Shown: positions 10,106-21,851 of the stretch, one piece after another
Layout: the number at the start of each line of letters is the position of its first letter
How positions within the stretch are numbered: position 1 is the stretch's first letter
DNA from: Anthostomella pinea
Lineage: Eukaryota > Ascomycota > Sordariomycetes > Xylariales > Xylariaceae
DNA: 64,000 nucleotides
Assembly (NCBI GenBank): GCA_963556695.1
Contig: CAUWAG010000003.1
Span: 2,356,001 to 2,420,000, forward strand
Direction of reading: 5' to 3'
The notes under the pieces: generated by a model
Seen by the model: the letters and a program-made list of their open reading frames with translations, nothing else
Database searches by the model: none
Told to the model about the DNA's origin: nothing
Position numbers and translations under genes: made by a program

Positions 10106-11968
10106 ATGGCCACATCCTCCCGACGAGCAGCAGGAGCTGAAGGCTTCCAGCGCCCGCAGTACAGCAGACACCAGCACCAGCACCAGCACCAGACTCTGAA
10201 CCAGCACCAGCGCCGCGCCCACACCCAGCAGACAGCAGCTGCTAACGATGCCAAACATGCCCAGATCATCGCGACACAATCCAAAACGCGACCCTCGCAA
10301 AACATCCTCCAACAATCCAATTCTACCCGCATGAAGCGACCTCTCGACAACATCGATCACATCCACGACCCTCTAAAGACCAAGAGGGCCCGAATAACTG
10401 TCGAGATTCTGGCCAGGCCCGTTTCGCAAGCCCTCAGCCCGCCAAGATCAATCACCGTGAAACCCCAAGTTCCTGCGAACCTCCCGAACAATTACCAGAA
10501 TCAGCAGCAACAACAACCTACGGTCGCGCCCGTCCAGAAACCCCCTCCACCCGCTCAGAGTCCTTCAACTGCTGCTGGTCCCGCTCCCGCCCCACCCCAA
10601 GATTCCACGACGGCGACAACCACAGATCATGGCCTCACGAAGCATCAAGAGAAGGTCATTAGTGGCATCAGACACGAACTAGACCGGCTGCAGCCCAACG
10701 CCGCCGATACCAGCTCAGCTCAAGAACGACCCGGTCGCAAATTGCGATCCCAGGAGGCCACTCGCTTCAAGAGCGAGTTGGCGGCCTATTTCCCCGATTA
10801 TGACGAAGTAATCGGCAATGACCCTAAGGAGCAACGTACGTAAACACCCCAATACGCCCACCCACCTGCGATGAGCCAATGCCCCTCTCTCTGTGTATTT
10901 CAATGCTGCTTGGTCGTCCAGTCGCTGACTTTTCCTCCCCGTCTAGACATTCTCAATTCAGATACCCCTATTATTGTTGTCGATACCGATCGCCCGCAAA
11001 GTACCAGACCACCTACTGCCGATGCCGAGCTACATGATCTGAGTCACCAACCCAACTCCCCAATCGTGCGAGCTTACGCCGACAACCTTTTCTCCGGACT
11101 CCACGACTCCCAACGCATCGACTTCGCTTTTCTCGAGGCAGGGTACAATGGAAACCATGTTGTGGATCCTTTGCCCGATGCATATTATGCACCATCGCAC
11201 AGGAAGGCTGAGAGACTAGAGAAGTCAATCCGGAACACGGAGAGAGGCCGGGCGCAACATGAAAAGGACCAGATTATCCGATTGCTCAATGAGCTACAAG
11301 GCCATGATTGGCTAAGGACAATGGGCGTCAATGGTGTCACCGAAAGCCGCAAAAAGACGTTTGAACCAGCGCGAGATCATTTCATCCGAGGTTGCCAGGC
11401 CATTTTGGAGAAATTCCGCCTATGGAGCCAAGAAGAGAAGAAGCGGAAACTCGAGAAGGAACGCGCCCTTGCCGAGGAAGCAGAGGAGGACGACGAAGGA
11501 AAGGATGAGGAAGAGGAGATAAGCGATGATGCAGATGAGGAAGTAGATGAAGACGTGGAGATGGTCGACGCGGGAGAAGAAGAAAGCGCAAGCGAAAATG
11601 CGAACGAAAGCGAACCTGTTGATTACAGTGACGTCGACGCATCTGCAAAACAACTACACGACGAGGCCATGGCACGGGCCAAGTATGCAGCGTCAAGTTC
11701 TTCGAAGAGGTCCCGAGGCGAACCACCCCCGAGATCACCGGAGCCTATGGTCTTGCGAGAGTTCACGTCCTTCTTCGATAAAAAACACCAACGTGATGCA
11801 GCTCTGAGCAAGGGTAGACGGAGAGGAAGGACGATTCTGGCCTGGGGTCACCCGATCCCTGAGACCATGGAGCAAGACTTTGAGTTGCCGGAAGAGTATA
11901 GGGACGAAGAAACTATGAAGGCTCATGAGAGGCAAAAGAGACGAGAGAGGCGGCAGCACAAACAGTGA
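10106..11968 (+). CDS. SAS4-domain protein (something-about-silencing complex subunit)
   Basis: Two exons, 10106-10835 and 10947-11968, with a 111-bp GT-AG intron in phase 1 (donor GTACGT, branch GCTGACT, acceptor CTAG); about 583 aa. The N-terminal third is low complexity (HQHQHQHQ, poly-Q, Pro-rich) with a basic KRARITVEI patch. The second exon holds the conserved block: RKAERLEKSIRNTERGR, then NELQGHDWLRTMGVNG, then FEPARDHFIRGCQAILEKF. This fits the SAS4 domain (Pfam PF15460) of the MYST-family SAS acetyltransferase complex, which acetylates histone H4 at silent-domain boundaries in yeast. A long Glu/Asp-rich stretch and a basic C-terminal tail follow, typical of nuclear chromatin proteins. 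I chose the ATG at 10106 (context GCGATGGCC); an in-frame ATG at 10056 or the GTG-type extension upstream is less likely. Confidence 0.8.
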
Positions 11969-13199
11969 TCTGCTGTGGTGTACCTTTGAGTATACCTCTG
12001 TACGTATTGCACTAGGGAGGTGGTTTATGTGCTCGCACATGCTCGAGGTGAGAAATGTGCAATTTCAGCCAGGTTAGGTACTGCTGGGTCCAAGCCACTC
12101 TGCAAGCTGGCTTTTGGACGTGATACAATAGGCGTCATTAGATACGAGGCCTATAAATCAAGTACATGCAATAAATGTTTGCATGCTATGTTGATCAATG
12201 CCGCGTCTGCAATGCGTAGATTGACCAATTACGGCGAACTGATTAACCAGCGTGCCAGCACTTCCTTCCTGAAGACCAGGTTTGGTGTCGCCTCGCTACT
12301 TGGTATACATGGACAGTTGCTCAGGAGAAGGATCGCCAGACGACCGTCGGGTGGACTGCATGGTTAAGGTTAACGGTGGGTACCACGCAGAGACTCGGGA
12401 CCGACGTTGATATCCTCGGACCCTTGAGAACCTCGAGAAGTGTTTGACTGTGCCAACAGGATGTTTGCTGCTGGGATGGCCGTGCCACGCCCTCCAGTGT
12501 TCTAAGTGATAACATGGCGCTTGGTGGGATCTGCACTTGGCAGAGTTATTCAGAGCTGTGAGGTAGGTGATGGCGATAGGCGAGGGCTCTCTGGATGGTT
12601 TAAAAGCCCTTCCTCCAGGACCAAAGACTAGGTTGAAGAATCGAGGAGGAAGGGCAGATGGCGTGATGGAATAAGGATGGTGAACAGTAGCGCGCCCCAT
12701 AACCCCAGTAATGTATACTTAATATATACCAAGATATATACATCTGCTTGTAAATATATTATTGTCATCGTTACCCACCTGCATCCTTTCGGTTTATATA
12801 CTTATGGCAACGTAGCTATGCATATTATATATATATCTAAATAAATGGGGTAATGTAGACCAAGAGGCCGGTGTTTCCACTCTCCTCGTCATCCTCCTCC
12901 CCATCGTGATCACTATGGAATCGCTGCAGGTACAGACCCAACGGACTGACGTTGCCGCTCTCCGTTTCTTTGTCGTCATCGTCGCCACCAGGCGATGAAA
13001 ATAGACATGCTCGAGAACTCAGACAGAGATGTCTATAAAGTGTGAGGGCGGCGCACCAAATGTCCTGCTTCTAGGTATCCGCATCAACTCACAATACCAG
13101 AACTCGTACCAGAGGCCATCTTACGAAACAACCCGAACGCTACAACGCAGCTCACCTACCCATTCCTTGCCAGTTTTCCCCAAGGCAAATACCACCAAC
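11969..13199. other. Intergenic, nothing assigned
   Basis: An AT-rich stretch of ATATA repeats at about 12715-12845 has no coding content. The last 150 bp before 13200 are C/A-rich and look like the 5' leader of the secreted-protein gene. Confidence 0.4.
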
Positions 13200-13765
13200 A
13201 TGAAGGCCTCGCTCATCGCGACGCTGATGGCAGCATTTGCTGTCCAATCGACACTCGCCAACTTCTCTCTCTCCGCAGTAAGCTCCTATCCACCCCACCC
13301 ATAAACACAGCGCAAGGAAACAGACAGGCACGCATGCGAGGAATCTCCATCACACTGGCCCTTCATATCCAAGCTCTGAACATTTGTTGCCAGAACACCG
13401 TGAAGGACGCCGTTGAGATCCTCGGCGGGAAAGGCAAAGCAGACTGCTGGTACGGTGCTTCCCCCGACGGCAGGCTATACCTGCTGGACGCCGACAGCGA
13501 AGTCGTCGAGAGCGTCGAGCTGACACACCACGCGCAAAAAGAGTGGGACGAGAAGACCAGCGGCCACGGGTCCGCCCGACGCAGGCGCGACCCGGGCGTC
13601 GAGAGCGCGGCCTCCCACCCGAGGCAGCTGTTCAAGGCCAAGCGGGCGGCCTGCGTCAATGACGAGTGCGCTGGCAACGGAGATTGCGACGACGACGTAT
13701 GCAACGGCTGCGGGAAGACTTTCGCCAACGAGGAGGGGAAGACGTTCTGCTTTAACAAGTACTAG
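13200..13765 (+). CDS. Small secreted cysteine-rich protein (148 aa), effector-like
   Basis: Two exons, 13200-13277 and 13394-13765, joined in phase 0 across a 116-bp GT-AG intron (donor GTAAGC, acceptor TTGCCAG). Residues 1-20 form a signal peptide: MKAS, a hydrophobic core LIATLMAAFAVQ, then STLA. The mature part has one early cysteine (ADCWYG) and a C-terminal cluster, CVNDECAGNGDCDDDVCNGC followed by a last Cys near the end, so eight cysteines in all, spaced for disulfides. A basic RARRRRD-like segment and KAKR before the cluster could be Kex2 processing sites. I do not recognise a named family. Size, signal peptide and cysteine content fit a secreted effector or surface protein; that is inference. 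The start is supported by CACCAACATG. Confidence 0.75.
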
Positions 13766-15038
13766 ATCAGGGGGGCTAGGCGATGGAGGTTGAGCGGCTA
13801 GTCTTGCGGTGTTCTCGAGCCTGATCGTCTGTTGTCTTTCGCCGCAGAATTGAAATAACCCTTAGATAGACGCAGGTAAACAGGTGCTACCAGACGTTCG
13901 AAAAAAAACGCGGATAAACTCGTCGTATCAGCGTTGCTAAGCGCCTCGCCTTACGTAGTGCCACCTACTCAACTCACGAAATCTGTTACCGTGTCGATAC
14001 ATGGTTTCCAGCAGTGTGATTTGTAAGAATCAGAACCTCTGTGAAGCCGATCCAAGCTGTCGGGCGCTGGCTATGGCCATTGTGTAACGAAAAAGACATA
14101 AGACAGAGGCAGGCATATAATGAAAACATACAAGGAGTCCCTAGTCAACCGGCATAACTTGGTTAGTCGTGCAATGAAGAGAATGAGCACTTGTTTGCTG
14201 GCCGTGTACGACCCCTTCTCCTTGTTTCATTCCATCTTGACATGGACTTCTTTTTAACCTGTCTCTGGGGACCGTTCTGCGGATGTGCTCGTTGTGGTCG
14301 AGCATTGCCTGGCTCAGCTTTTCGCGGTTCTGCTAGTCTCCTTTCGTCCAGCAGCGGAGAAACATGTGCACCCAGTCGAGATGTGGCCCGAGAAACTCAT
14401 GTGGTCAAAGGTTATTAGTTGACTGTGCGCATGATGTGGCACAGATGAGACTGAATGAACTGGTGGCCTTACAGTATCGATACAGCCCATTGCCCCCGCC
14501 CATTTGTACTCGTCGCTCTCGACAAGCTTGAGGATTATTATAGGCTCTCTAATGACTTGATCCAAGATGCTGGGTCCCGCATAGTTAAAATCATTTTCGC
14601 GTTGGGGCAAGTTTCGACAAGTTCGTCCGCAAAACAGATACACGCGACATCTGTGACGGCCCGCACGATGATGATGGACATTAGACAGACTCATTCGGCT
14701 CCTGGGTTTGAAAGATCTCATGCGCGTGGTAGCTGCGATGGCCAACAATATTCAGTGCAGCGGCCGTAGCTGGGGCATATAAGCGCAATCCGTTGGGCAA
14801 GCCTGTATCAATGGAAGCAACTGAACTCACATACTGTACCGGTCCTGGACATTCCCATCCCGAGGACCTCCATCTCCCTCTTGACGTGTGGCTCGCTCGG
14901 AATGCCATCGATAGCCCCTTTGAGAGCCAAGGTGCCAATATCTGGCTTGTGTAAAATGGGCAAAGGTGATGCCGAGAGGTAGCGACGGAATAGAAACAGT
15001 ATCGCTCTGTACTCCAAGCTGGTCGCGAGCCCTGGGTC
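13766..15038. other. Intergenic, no gene supported
   Basis: Short overlapping frames on both strands only. The part after about 14750 may contain further unrecognisable 5' sequence of the MFS pseudogene. Confidence 0.35.
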
Positions 15039-16158
15039 GAGAACATCGGCGGCGCACTGATCCAGCCGAATGCTGTGGCTTTGCTGTCCACCACTGCCGG
15101 CCCAGGACGTGTACAGAACTTCTCCATAGCGTCTTTCGCAGCTGCGGCTTCGCTGGGCGGATGGCTCGGGGCCCCCCTCGCCGCCGTCATCACGCCTTGG
15201 AAGTGGATGTTCTGGTGTTTGTCAATCCTTGCTGCTGTGATCGTCGGCTTGCTCTGGATTTTGCTCCCGCCCGAGACACCCGTGGAACATATCATCATGG
15301 AACGATCGACTACGTCGGCGCCGCACTGGGCGTGTCCGGGCTCATCCTGTACGGCTTTGTGCGGAACCAGGCTCCGACTGACAGATAGAAGACACCCTAC
15401 GAGACTAACCTTAGTCTTCTCCCAACCTCTATTGTGGTCTTCGCAGTCTTCCTCGTCTGGGAGAGTCGCCATATCAAGGAGCCGATCATGCCCCTAAACG
15501 TCTTCAAAGCGTCCTCGTTCCCCACGGTGCTCCTCGTCGTACTTCTGAGCGCGATGTCTTTCGCCATTTCCCTGTGGTACATGCTCGCCTGGCAACAGAT
15601 TGTCCGCGGTCTTTCCATGTTGGAGATCGCCGTGACCTGGATCCCCTTCAGAATCGGCGCCATCGCATCGACCTTGGTCGCCGCCTGGCTTATCCCACGC
15701 CTGGCCGCGCAGTGGGTCCTTGCCATCGGCGCTGGAGCAGTCGGACTCTCGAACCTTCTGCTGGCGACGATGCCCGCGCAGCAGATCTACTGGGCGCAGA
15801 CGCTTCCTGCCATCAACATCGGGAGCTTCTGCCCTGATTTACGTACACCGCTGCGCAGGTAATCGCCTCCAACAGCGTGAGCCATAAACAGCAAGGCGTT
15901 GCGGCGTAGCTGATCGCGACAGCGAACCTGAGCGCCAACAGGTTGGCGCTTGGGCTTGCGGGGACGGTCAAGGCGCAGGTTATTCACAGAGACACTGAGG
16001 GTCGCAGCGTGCTTGGCTATTGGGCTGCATTATACTTCGCCTTTACAATCGCGGTGCTGGCTGTTCTCTTGAATACACTGTCGGTGCGCGCGCCGAAGGA
16101 CCAGCGCCAGGGGTGGGATGACAGCAGGAACGCAGGTGTGCCCCATGCTTCCGATTAG
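15039..16158 (+). pseudogene. MFS drug:H+ antiporter (ATR1/DHA2-type) remnant
   Basis: Pieces of one transporter are spread over several frames. ENIGGALIQPNAVALLSTT and ASFAAAASLGGWLGAPLAAV match the TM4-TM5 region with its motif C-like glycines. DYVGAALGVSGLILYGFV is TM7-like in another frame, ending at a TAG (15386-15388). FAVFLVWESRHIKEPIMPL through TM8-TM11 is in a third frame. VIASNSVSHKQQGVAA stops at a TAG, and LGLAGTVKAQV with the last helix AALYFAFTIAVLAVLLN follows to the stop at 16158. The family comprises 14-TM exporters such as yeast Atr1. The first helices are missing. At least three frame changes or stops make it non-functional. It may once have been the exporter of the cluster whose PKS and P450 remains lie to the right. 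Confidence 0.85.
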
Positions 16159-16420
16159 AGGCTCATGAAGGTGCTACATGTGGTGGCTTGCAGGTAATGA
16201 AGAAGCTACGCAACTTATCAGCTGCTAAATGGGACACATGGCACATCTACCTGGGCGTGCAGACTTCGTGTTCCCAACCCAGCAGATTGAGGTCGTATTG
16301 ATAATGTGGATTAATTCAGGCTCTGCCGTAACCTTGAGCAAATTAACGGTGTTTTTTTGTTTTAGTGGCTTATGGCTAAACTTTGTTCGTTTTCTCCCTT
16401 AACCCCAACGCCAATGGCTC
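16159..16420. other. Short spacer before the pogo-like element
   Basis: No coding content seen between the MFS remnant and the TA target of the transposon. Confidence 0.4.
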
Positions 16421-16422
16421 TA

Positions 16423-18364
16423 CCCGTGCCACGCCCCACTTTATTCGGTATTCGGTCGGGCTCACCAGCTAAAGCTGGTGCTGGACACCAAAACACCCAG
16501 ATCACCAAAACGCCCAGTTTTTCGATCTATCTAACTAGAAACGTCTCAACCACCTGCAACTGTGGCCAGATTCGTAGATTTTCGCTGGTGCCAGTCTCCC
16601 AGAAAGCCTCTGTTTACGTGACTCCTTTGCTGCTTTAGAAAAACAGCGTTTCACAGCATTGCGAGCCCTTAGATCTGCTGCTTTAACCATCTTTCTTGCC
16701 TTGATTATCTGGTCTTCTTCCTTCTGCTGGACCATCTGCTGGCTATCAGCTACTTTCAACACCCCTCTTGACTTTAATGGAGTATTCTTGGTAGCCCGGC
16801 GTTGTTTTTGAACGCGCTCAGTATATTTAGTCCTCCTCAGGTCTCTTTTAGTCTGGACCAGTTTTGTAGCACTTATTAGAGACCCTTTGATAAAGCGGCT
16901 AATATTAGCAGCAAACTTAGGATCAAGACTTTCATTGTTTTTTAGCACTATATCTAATTTATTAGCCACTTTGTTGATCTGGCGTAAGGTCATTGGCGTG
17001 CCAAATAACAAGGAACCTGCCAAGATTGGGAGAGTAGGTGTTCTTTTTGGCTGTTATTCTTTTAAGATTTGAAGCACCGGCAGCGGGTTATATGGCCAGA
17101 TACCAGTCTTTTGGAAGGCAGAGAGAATGGTACTAGACTTGAATACTTGCTGGCGGTCCTGCTGAATACAGCTAAGGAATTCAAGTTTTGTGATGTTCAC
17201 CAGGCCATCACCGACCATTAAGTCCAGTGCCTTTGCGTGATAATGCTTTAGCGGCTAGAAGACTACCACGTCTAGCGGCTGCAGCAGGTGCGTCAGGTTT
17301 GGAGGCATGCCAGAAGGGATGATGCCGTGATCTTCGTAATATTGAATAAATTCAATCGTATGGTATGAACCATGACCATCCAGAATAAGGAGCCGTTTCG
17401 TCTTAATGGCCTTTGCTGCTGTGTGTTTTTTAAAATGTTTTAGCCATTCCAAGCTGATCTGATCGTTTGAATAACCGCTAAAAGAAGGGATAATAGCTAT
17501 ATCTCCATGTAGTTCAGGTTGTTGATACCATGGGGCCATATGGAGCTGGCCTGCCAGAATCAGAAAGGCTGGTATATATTCTCCACCCGCAAAGATGGCT
17601 TTGATAGCAGTAACAGATTCCCTATTCTCAGGGGTGCTGAAATAGCGGGCTCTCTTTCATTTGGTGACGATGAGCTGGTTCTTTCCAACACTTATTCGAA
17701 AGCCAGTCTCGTCCATGTTCCAGATATCTTCGGGAGGGATACCCTCTGCTTTGTATGTCTCCTTGAGCTTCTGGAAGTACTAAGCGACTCGCTCAATGTC
17801 TTCAGATGCCTCTCGGTCTGCGTAAAGCTGCTTCTGAAGCCGCTGGTGGCATCCATAACGCTTGATAAAGCGACTGGTCCATTTTTGGCCAATAGTAGGT
17901 GGGCTGTCCTGTATAGCTAAAGGCGCTCGCTCGCTCAGAATGTGATTTGCAGCGTCAGTAATAAACTCAACGTGTATAACAAGGTCAATACGATCAAAAC
18001 GATCAATATAATGACATATTGCAACCACTTCAGCAAGTGTTAGCTTCGTATTTGCTGCTGGTTAGCCTTTTCTTGCTGGGCGGCCCGTGAGACGGTTTTA
18101 AAGGCAATCGTAAGATACGCCAAATTCGTGGGCTACCGTAGCGACTTTCGAACTGAAATCGGTTCTAATATGCTGGACAGCTTCCTGCAAGCGTGCTTCC
18201 ATTTTACCGAATTAAATATGCTTTGAAGCTGCTGAAGAAAAGTGTGATCTAGAGGGAATGGTTGAGAAACTGGGTGTTTTGGTGATCTGGGTGTTTTGGT
18301 GTCCAGCACCAGCTTTAGCTGGTGAGCCCGAGCGAATCCTGAATAAAGTGGGGCATGGCACGGG
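16423..18364 (-). mobile_element. Pogo/Fot1-like DNA transposon, element 1 (1,942 bp)
   Basis: Terminal inverted repeats of about 98 bp (16423-16520 and 18267-18364) begin CCCGTGCC and share TCACCAGCTAAAGCTGGTG and the words CACCAAAACACCCAGATC. Both ends abut TA (16421-16422 and 18365-18366), a TA target-site duplication. The interior has a transposase remnant on the minus strand. Length, TA target and transposase type agree with the Fot1/pogo group of Tc1/mariner elements. Confidence 0.93.
16535..18202 (-). pseudogene. Pogo-type (DDE_1) transposase, six in-frame stops
   Basis: One frame runs from the ATG at 18202 to 16535. In order: an N-terminal HTH (TVAHEFGVSYDCL...NRLTGRPARKG), a CENP-B-type HTH (WTSRFIKRYGCHQRLQKQ), MDETGFRI with the first catalytic Asp, LLILDGHGSYHT with the second, and LTHLLQPLDVVVF with the third. 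Stops fall at 18098-18100, 18062-18064, 17780-17782, 17657-17659, 17255-17257 and 17054-17056. Five of the six can be read as CAA/CAG to TAA/TAG and one as CGA to TGA, so they fit C-to-T decay. The DDD triad survives, but no active protein can be made. Confidence 0.9.
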
Positions 18365-18592
18365 TAGCGAAACCTTTCGTTAACACACCTTTCTGCGATG
18401 AGTCACGTTCAGCCCTGGATATTCGGGTGCATAAAAAAGCAAGCGCCCCCACGAAGAATGGAGTCCTTGATCTTTCCCACACCCGCATCATCCTCGAATC
18501 TCAAAGTCACACCACCCCCAGGCCACCAACGCCAAACTCATATTCCGTGATCACCAACCCAGCTAACCCTTTCAAGTATATCAACATCGAAC

Positions 18593-19515
18593 ATGGCTTC
18601 TCACAGAATCAGTCGGTGGACAGACAACACGACCTTGCAGTTACCCACAGCAATCACAGCGCCCATGACGAGCCAGCAGCTCGACGCGTATGTGATGCAC
18701 GTACGTATCGAGGAGCTCACTCAGAAACTACGCATGAACGATGTTGTTACGGCTAACCGAGGTCGCAGGTCACCATCCTCAGAGCCAACATATGACGCCT
18801 CGGGTCGCCGCACGAACACGCGTCAGCAGCGCCAGCGTCAGCGCCTCGAAGATGAAGGTCACGTACTGATCCGAACAGCGATCAAAGCCATCCCGAACTA
18901 CCGCGCTCCCGCACGATATGTTTCGCAGTCGACGTTCAAAGAGAAGATCTATATTCCCGTGAAGGACTTTCCCGAAGTCAACTTCATTGGCCAACTTTTG
19001 GGACCTCGAGGGCGCAGTCTAGCTTAACTGAACGCAAATTCCGGTGCGAATATTGCCATCCGGGGAGAGGCTCAGTTAAAGAAGGCAAACGAGGGCGACG
19101 ACACGATACTAACAAAGCTGGCGACGAACACGAGCCGCTCCATTGCCTCATTACAGCTGACACACGCGAGAAGCTAGATACCGCTAAAGAGTTGCTGCAG
19201 GACGTTATCGAGACCATCATTGCTGCACCCAAGGCTAACGATCGAAAGCGACAGCAACTGCGAGATTTGGCCGTCGTTAATGGCACGTTTCGCGATGACG
19301 AGGGCCGCATCGAGGAACGCGAGGTTGCTGGCATCGCGGCGCACGTACGTTGCCACTTCTGTGGTGGAGCTGGGCACATCGCACGAGATTGCTCTGGCAG
19401 ACGGACTTGCTACACCAGCTCTTCATTGCCACCATGGCGAATGAATGGGGAAAAGCATGCCGAAGACTTATTGGAGACGGAGTACCAGCAGCTCATCTCA
19501 GAGATTCAACTTTGA
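18593..19515 (+). pseudogene. Branchpoint-bridging protein (SF1/BBP) paralogue, broken
   Basis: BBP/SF1 binds the intron branch point in early spliceosome assembly. The order seen here matches the family. First is the helix before the KH domain, LDAYVMHVRIEELTQKLR. RRTNTRQQRQRQRLEDEGH and IRTAIKAIPNYRAP follow. The KH core comes next: YIPVKDFPEVNFIGQLLGPR (GxxG region), then NANSGANIAIRG. After it are LHCLITADTREKLDTAKELL and one zinc knuckle, CHFCGGAGHIARDC. It ends in EYQQLISEI. A TAA breaks the KH domain (19024-19026), and a one-base deletion near 19071 shifts the frame. The first of the family's two zinc knuckles and the Pro-rich tail are absent. It is diverged from an ordinary BBP, so it is an old paralogue or a transferred copy that later died, not a recent duplicate of the housekeeping gene. 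It lies between two pogo-like transposons. Confidence 0.88.
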
Positions 19516-19911
19516 TATCCTTGTCGCTGAAAAGACCGCTCGTACTGACCTCGCAGATATCGTCAACAGGACTTTACCCCTCCTTTCTAGGAGCTTATGT
19601 AGCTAAAATAATTCAGATAAAATGTCAAGTCATTTAAAAATATGAACTCCCTTAAAAATGATGCGTTCTATTTAATGAACATTTATACAAAGTGGTTATT
19701 CACTGCCGAGACTGCTTGAATTCCTCTCGTATCCTTGACCGCATTGTAGAGGCAGCTAGATTCTCTATAAGACAAGCGTGAAAGATCATCCGGGAAATCC
19801 ATGGTTAATACGAGGTCACGGCCATTTGGATATCAGAGGTCGGACTCTTCTATGAGAGAACATTTAGCACGGAAGGCGTCGACCACAAAGATGGCATGCT
19901 GTGGCTCGCGA
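19516..19911. other. Spacer between the BBP pseudogene and element 2
   Basis: No coding content recognised; fairly AT-rich around 19600-19700. Confidence 0.4.
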
Positions 19912-19913
19912 TA

Positions 19914-21849
19914 ACATCTCACCCCCCCCTGCGGACCACCCCCCCACGGACCACTCCACACCACACCACTCTCATTCAGATGAAGCCATCTACAACCACC
20001 ACAGTTGCTAAATACACTAAGGTCGTGGTGTTCTAACCATAATACAGCTCCCAGAATCCGATTCCGACCCTAAATCTTCACCAGGGACCTCTTGTGGGAC
20101 CTCTTCGCCTGTAGCGGAGTCCCTATAGACCCTCCTGTTCCTCAGCTCCATTTTGGCCTCCCTTATGTTAGCCATTGTGACGAATCGTTTCCCTGGTGTT
20201 GGTTTGACTGCTTTTCGAGTAGTATTAGTCTTTTTAGCCACTTGAGCCTCAAGCAGCTCACATTTGGCCCGTAGATTTGCAATGGTAGCAGCCTGAACAT
20301 CCATGGCCTTGCCAGCCTTCTGCACCAACAAGCGCTCAAAGGGCCCCCCAAAGGAAGGGTCCTTTCTTTCGAGCTTTTGAGCACTCTCTTGCAAAGCCCG
20401 GCTTCCAGAGGGTGTTGTGATAATGGTTTTAGCTACCATCTCAAGAAAATCTGGTGTTGTGGCTCGCTCGGAAGCCTTAGGGTCCCTCTGGCGTGCCCTG
20501 GCCACCCCCTTGTCCTCCAGAATCACATATTTTGACTTCAATGCCTCCGTTCTGTTGCGAGGAACAATCCCAGTCTTTTTCCAGGCAATTCTGATGTTGA
20601 GGAGCGTCATTGTGTCCTTCCAGGCCTGCTCGTAGCACTCCAAAACCTCCTCCTTAGATGGCCTGAGTCCCAGACGGCCGCTGGGTGTCTCCTGGAGTAA
20701 GGTCTTTAACCTCTTCTTTACCAAATTGAAGACTCTCACATCTAACACCTGGACTACATGGGAGCAGTGAGGTTCATAAAAGATCAACCATACTTTGTTT
20801 CTCAAGCAGGTGGCTAGGAACTCGTCATTCGTGTGGGAGTCGTGGCCATCACGCACCAAAACCATCCATGTGTTGCCGTGGACCTCCCGAATATGAGGAA
20901 TAAAGATATGTTGAAGCCATTCTAACATAATGGGATTCGAGGTCCATCCATTGGGCAACGTAATAAACCTCTAATTAATGAATTTGTCCTCATTTTGGTT
21001 GCTAAATTACTGGGCTTGTACGTTAATCCCCTTAAGAATCACCAGCGGCGGCAAGGTCTCACCAGATCCGTTTACACACTCTAGGGCAGTTATCCATTCA
21101 CCTTTCTTGACCCCTTTCTTCATAGCCACGTTGCCGGAGGCCTCGGAGACCACCCAATGGGAGTCCCTAACCCCCTGGGCGATTCCCATTTTGTCGACGT
21201 TGTACCAGCGTGCTGGCATGAGGTTAACCACGTCAGGGGCGTCACACTGATCAAAAAAAATATTGATATTTGCCGCTGTAGCATCATTCACTCGGTTGTA
21301 ATCGATAACACGAGACTTCATTATCTTGACTTCCGGGTTTCGAGACAGGAACTTGGATGCCCAATTTTTCCCTAATTCTCGAGCATCCCCGGTGGCATGG
21401 AGCATCCGCTGGGCCATGAGACGGAACTTAGAGACCGCCAGAGAATACCCTAGTCGTGCTTGCCCCAGGGCCCAGCTTGCCAGCTTATGTTCGAGATACG
21501 GTGAGAGAGCCTGTTGGAGAGCGCTGGTCTCATTCCGCGTTGGGGTGCCAGAGATTCGTCGGTTGACGTACGAGCGACTGATTTGCCATTCGAGGGCTGA
21601 CGAGCGGACTGGAGCTCCGCGTTGGATGGCCAAAATGGCGGCTTTAGCTTTTATTTGACGGTCGTAAAATGATATCATGAGATTCAGCAGTGGATAAGGA
21701 TTCAAATAGTGTGCTTTGTGAAAAAAAAGATGCAAAAGTGATGGTGTAGATGGTGGATCACCATAATCCTGGTGGTTGGTGAATTACGCGTTTGTGGGTC
21801 AGAACGCGCTGGTCCGCGGGGGGGTGGTCCGCAGGGGGGTGGGAGATGT
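19914..21849 (-). mobile_element. Pogo-like DNA transposon, element 2 (1,936 bp)
   Basis: Ends are inverted repeats of about 40 bp starting ACATCTC, with C-runs and CTGCGGACCACCCCCCC (left end 19914 onward; right end from 21849 backward). TA lies on both sides (19912-19913 and 21850-21851). The TIR sequence differs from that of element 1, so it is a separate family with the same target and size class. A nearly full transposase frame lies on the minus strand. Confidence 0.9.
20017..21735 (-). pseudogene. Pogo-type transposase with two in-frame stops
   Basis: A single frame of about 573 codons is interrupted only at 21007-21009 (TAA) and 20971-20973 (TAG). The N-terminus has HTH-type DNA-binding sequence (EWQISRSYVNRRISG, NWASKFLSRNPEVKIMKSR). 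The three catalytic Asp positions are retained in WYNVDKMGIAQG, VRDGHDSHTND and VVQVLDVRVF. A coiled C-terminal segment (TIANLRAKCELLEAQV) and an acidic tail follow. Two stops only, 36 bases apart, suggest this copy is younger than element 1. The second stop fits TGG to TAG. The true start may be the Met about 20 residues in, at MISFYDRQ. Confidence 0.88.
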
Positions 21850-21851
21850 TA

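Noticed and set aside
14650..14700. TGTGACGGCCCGCAC resembling the start of the solo LTR at 5664
   Set aside because: Similarity ends after about 15 bases; no matching end or duplication.
14681..15472. 263-codon minus-strand frame over the MFS remnant
   Set aside because: The plus strand carries recognisable transporter sequence; this is its antisense shadow.
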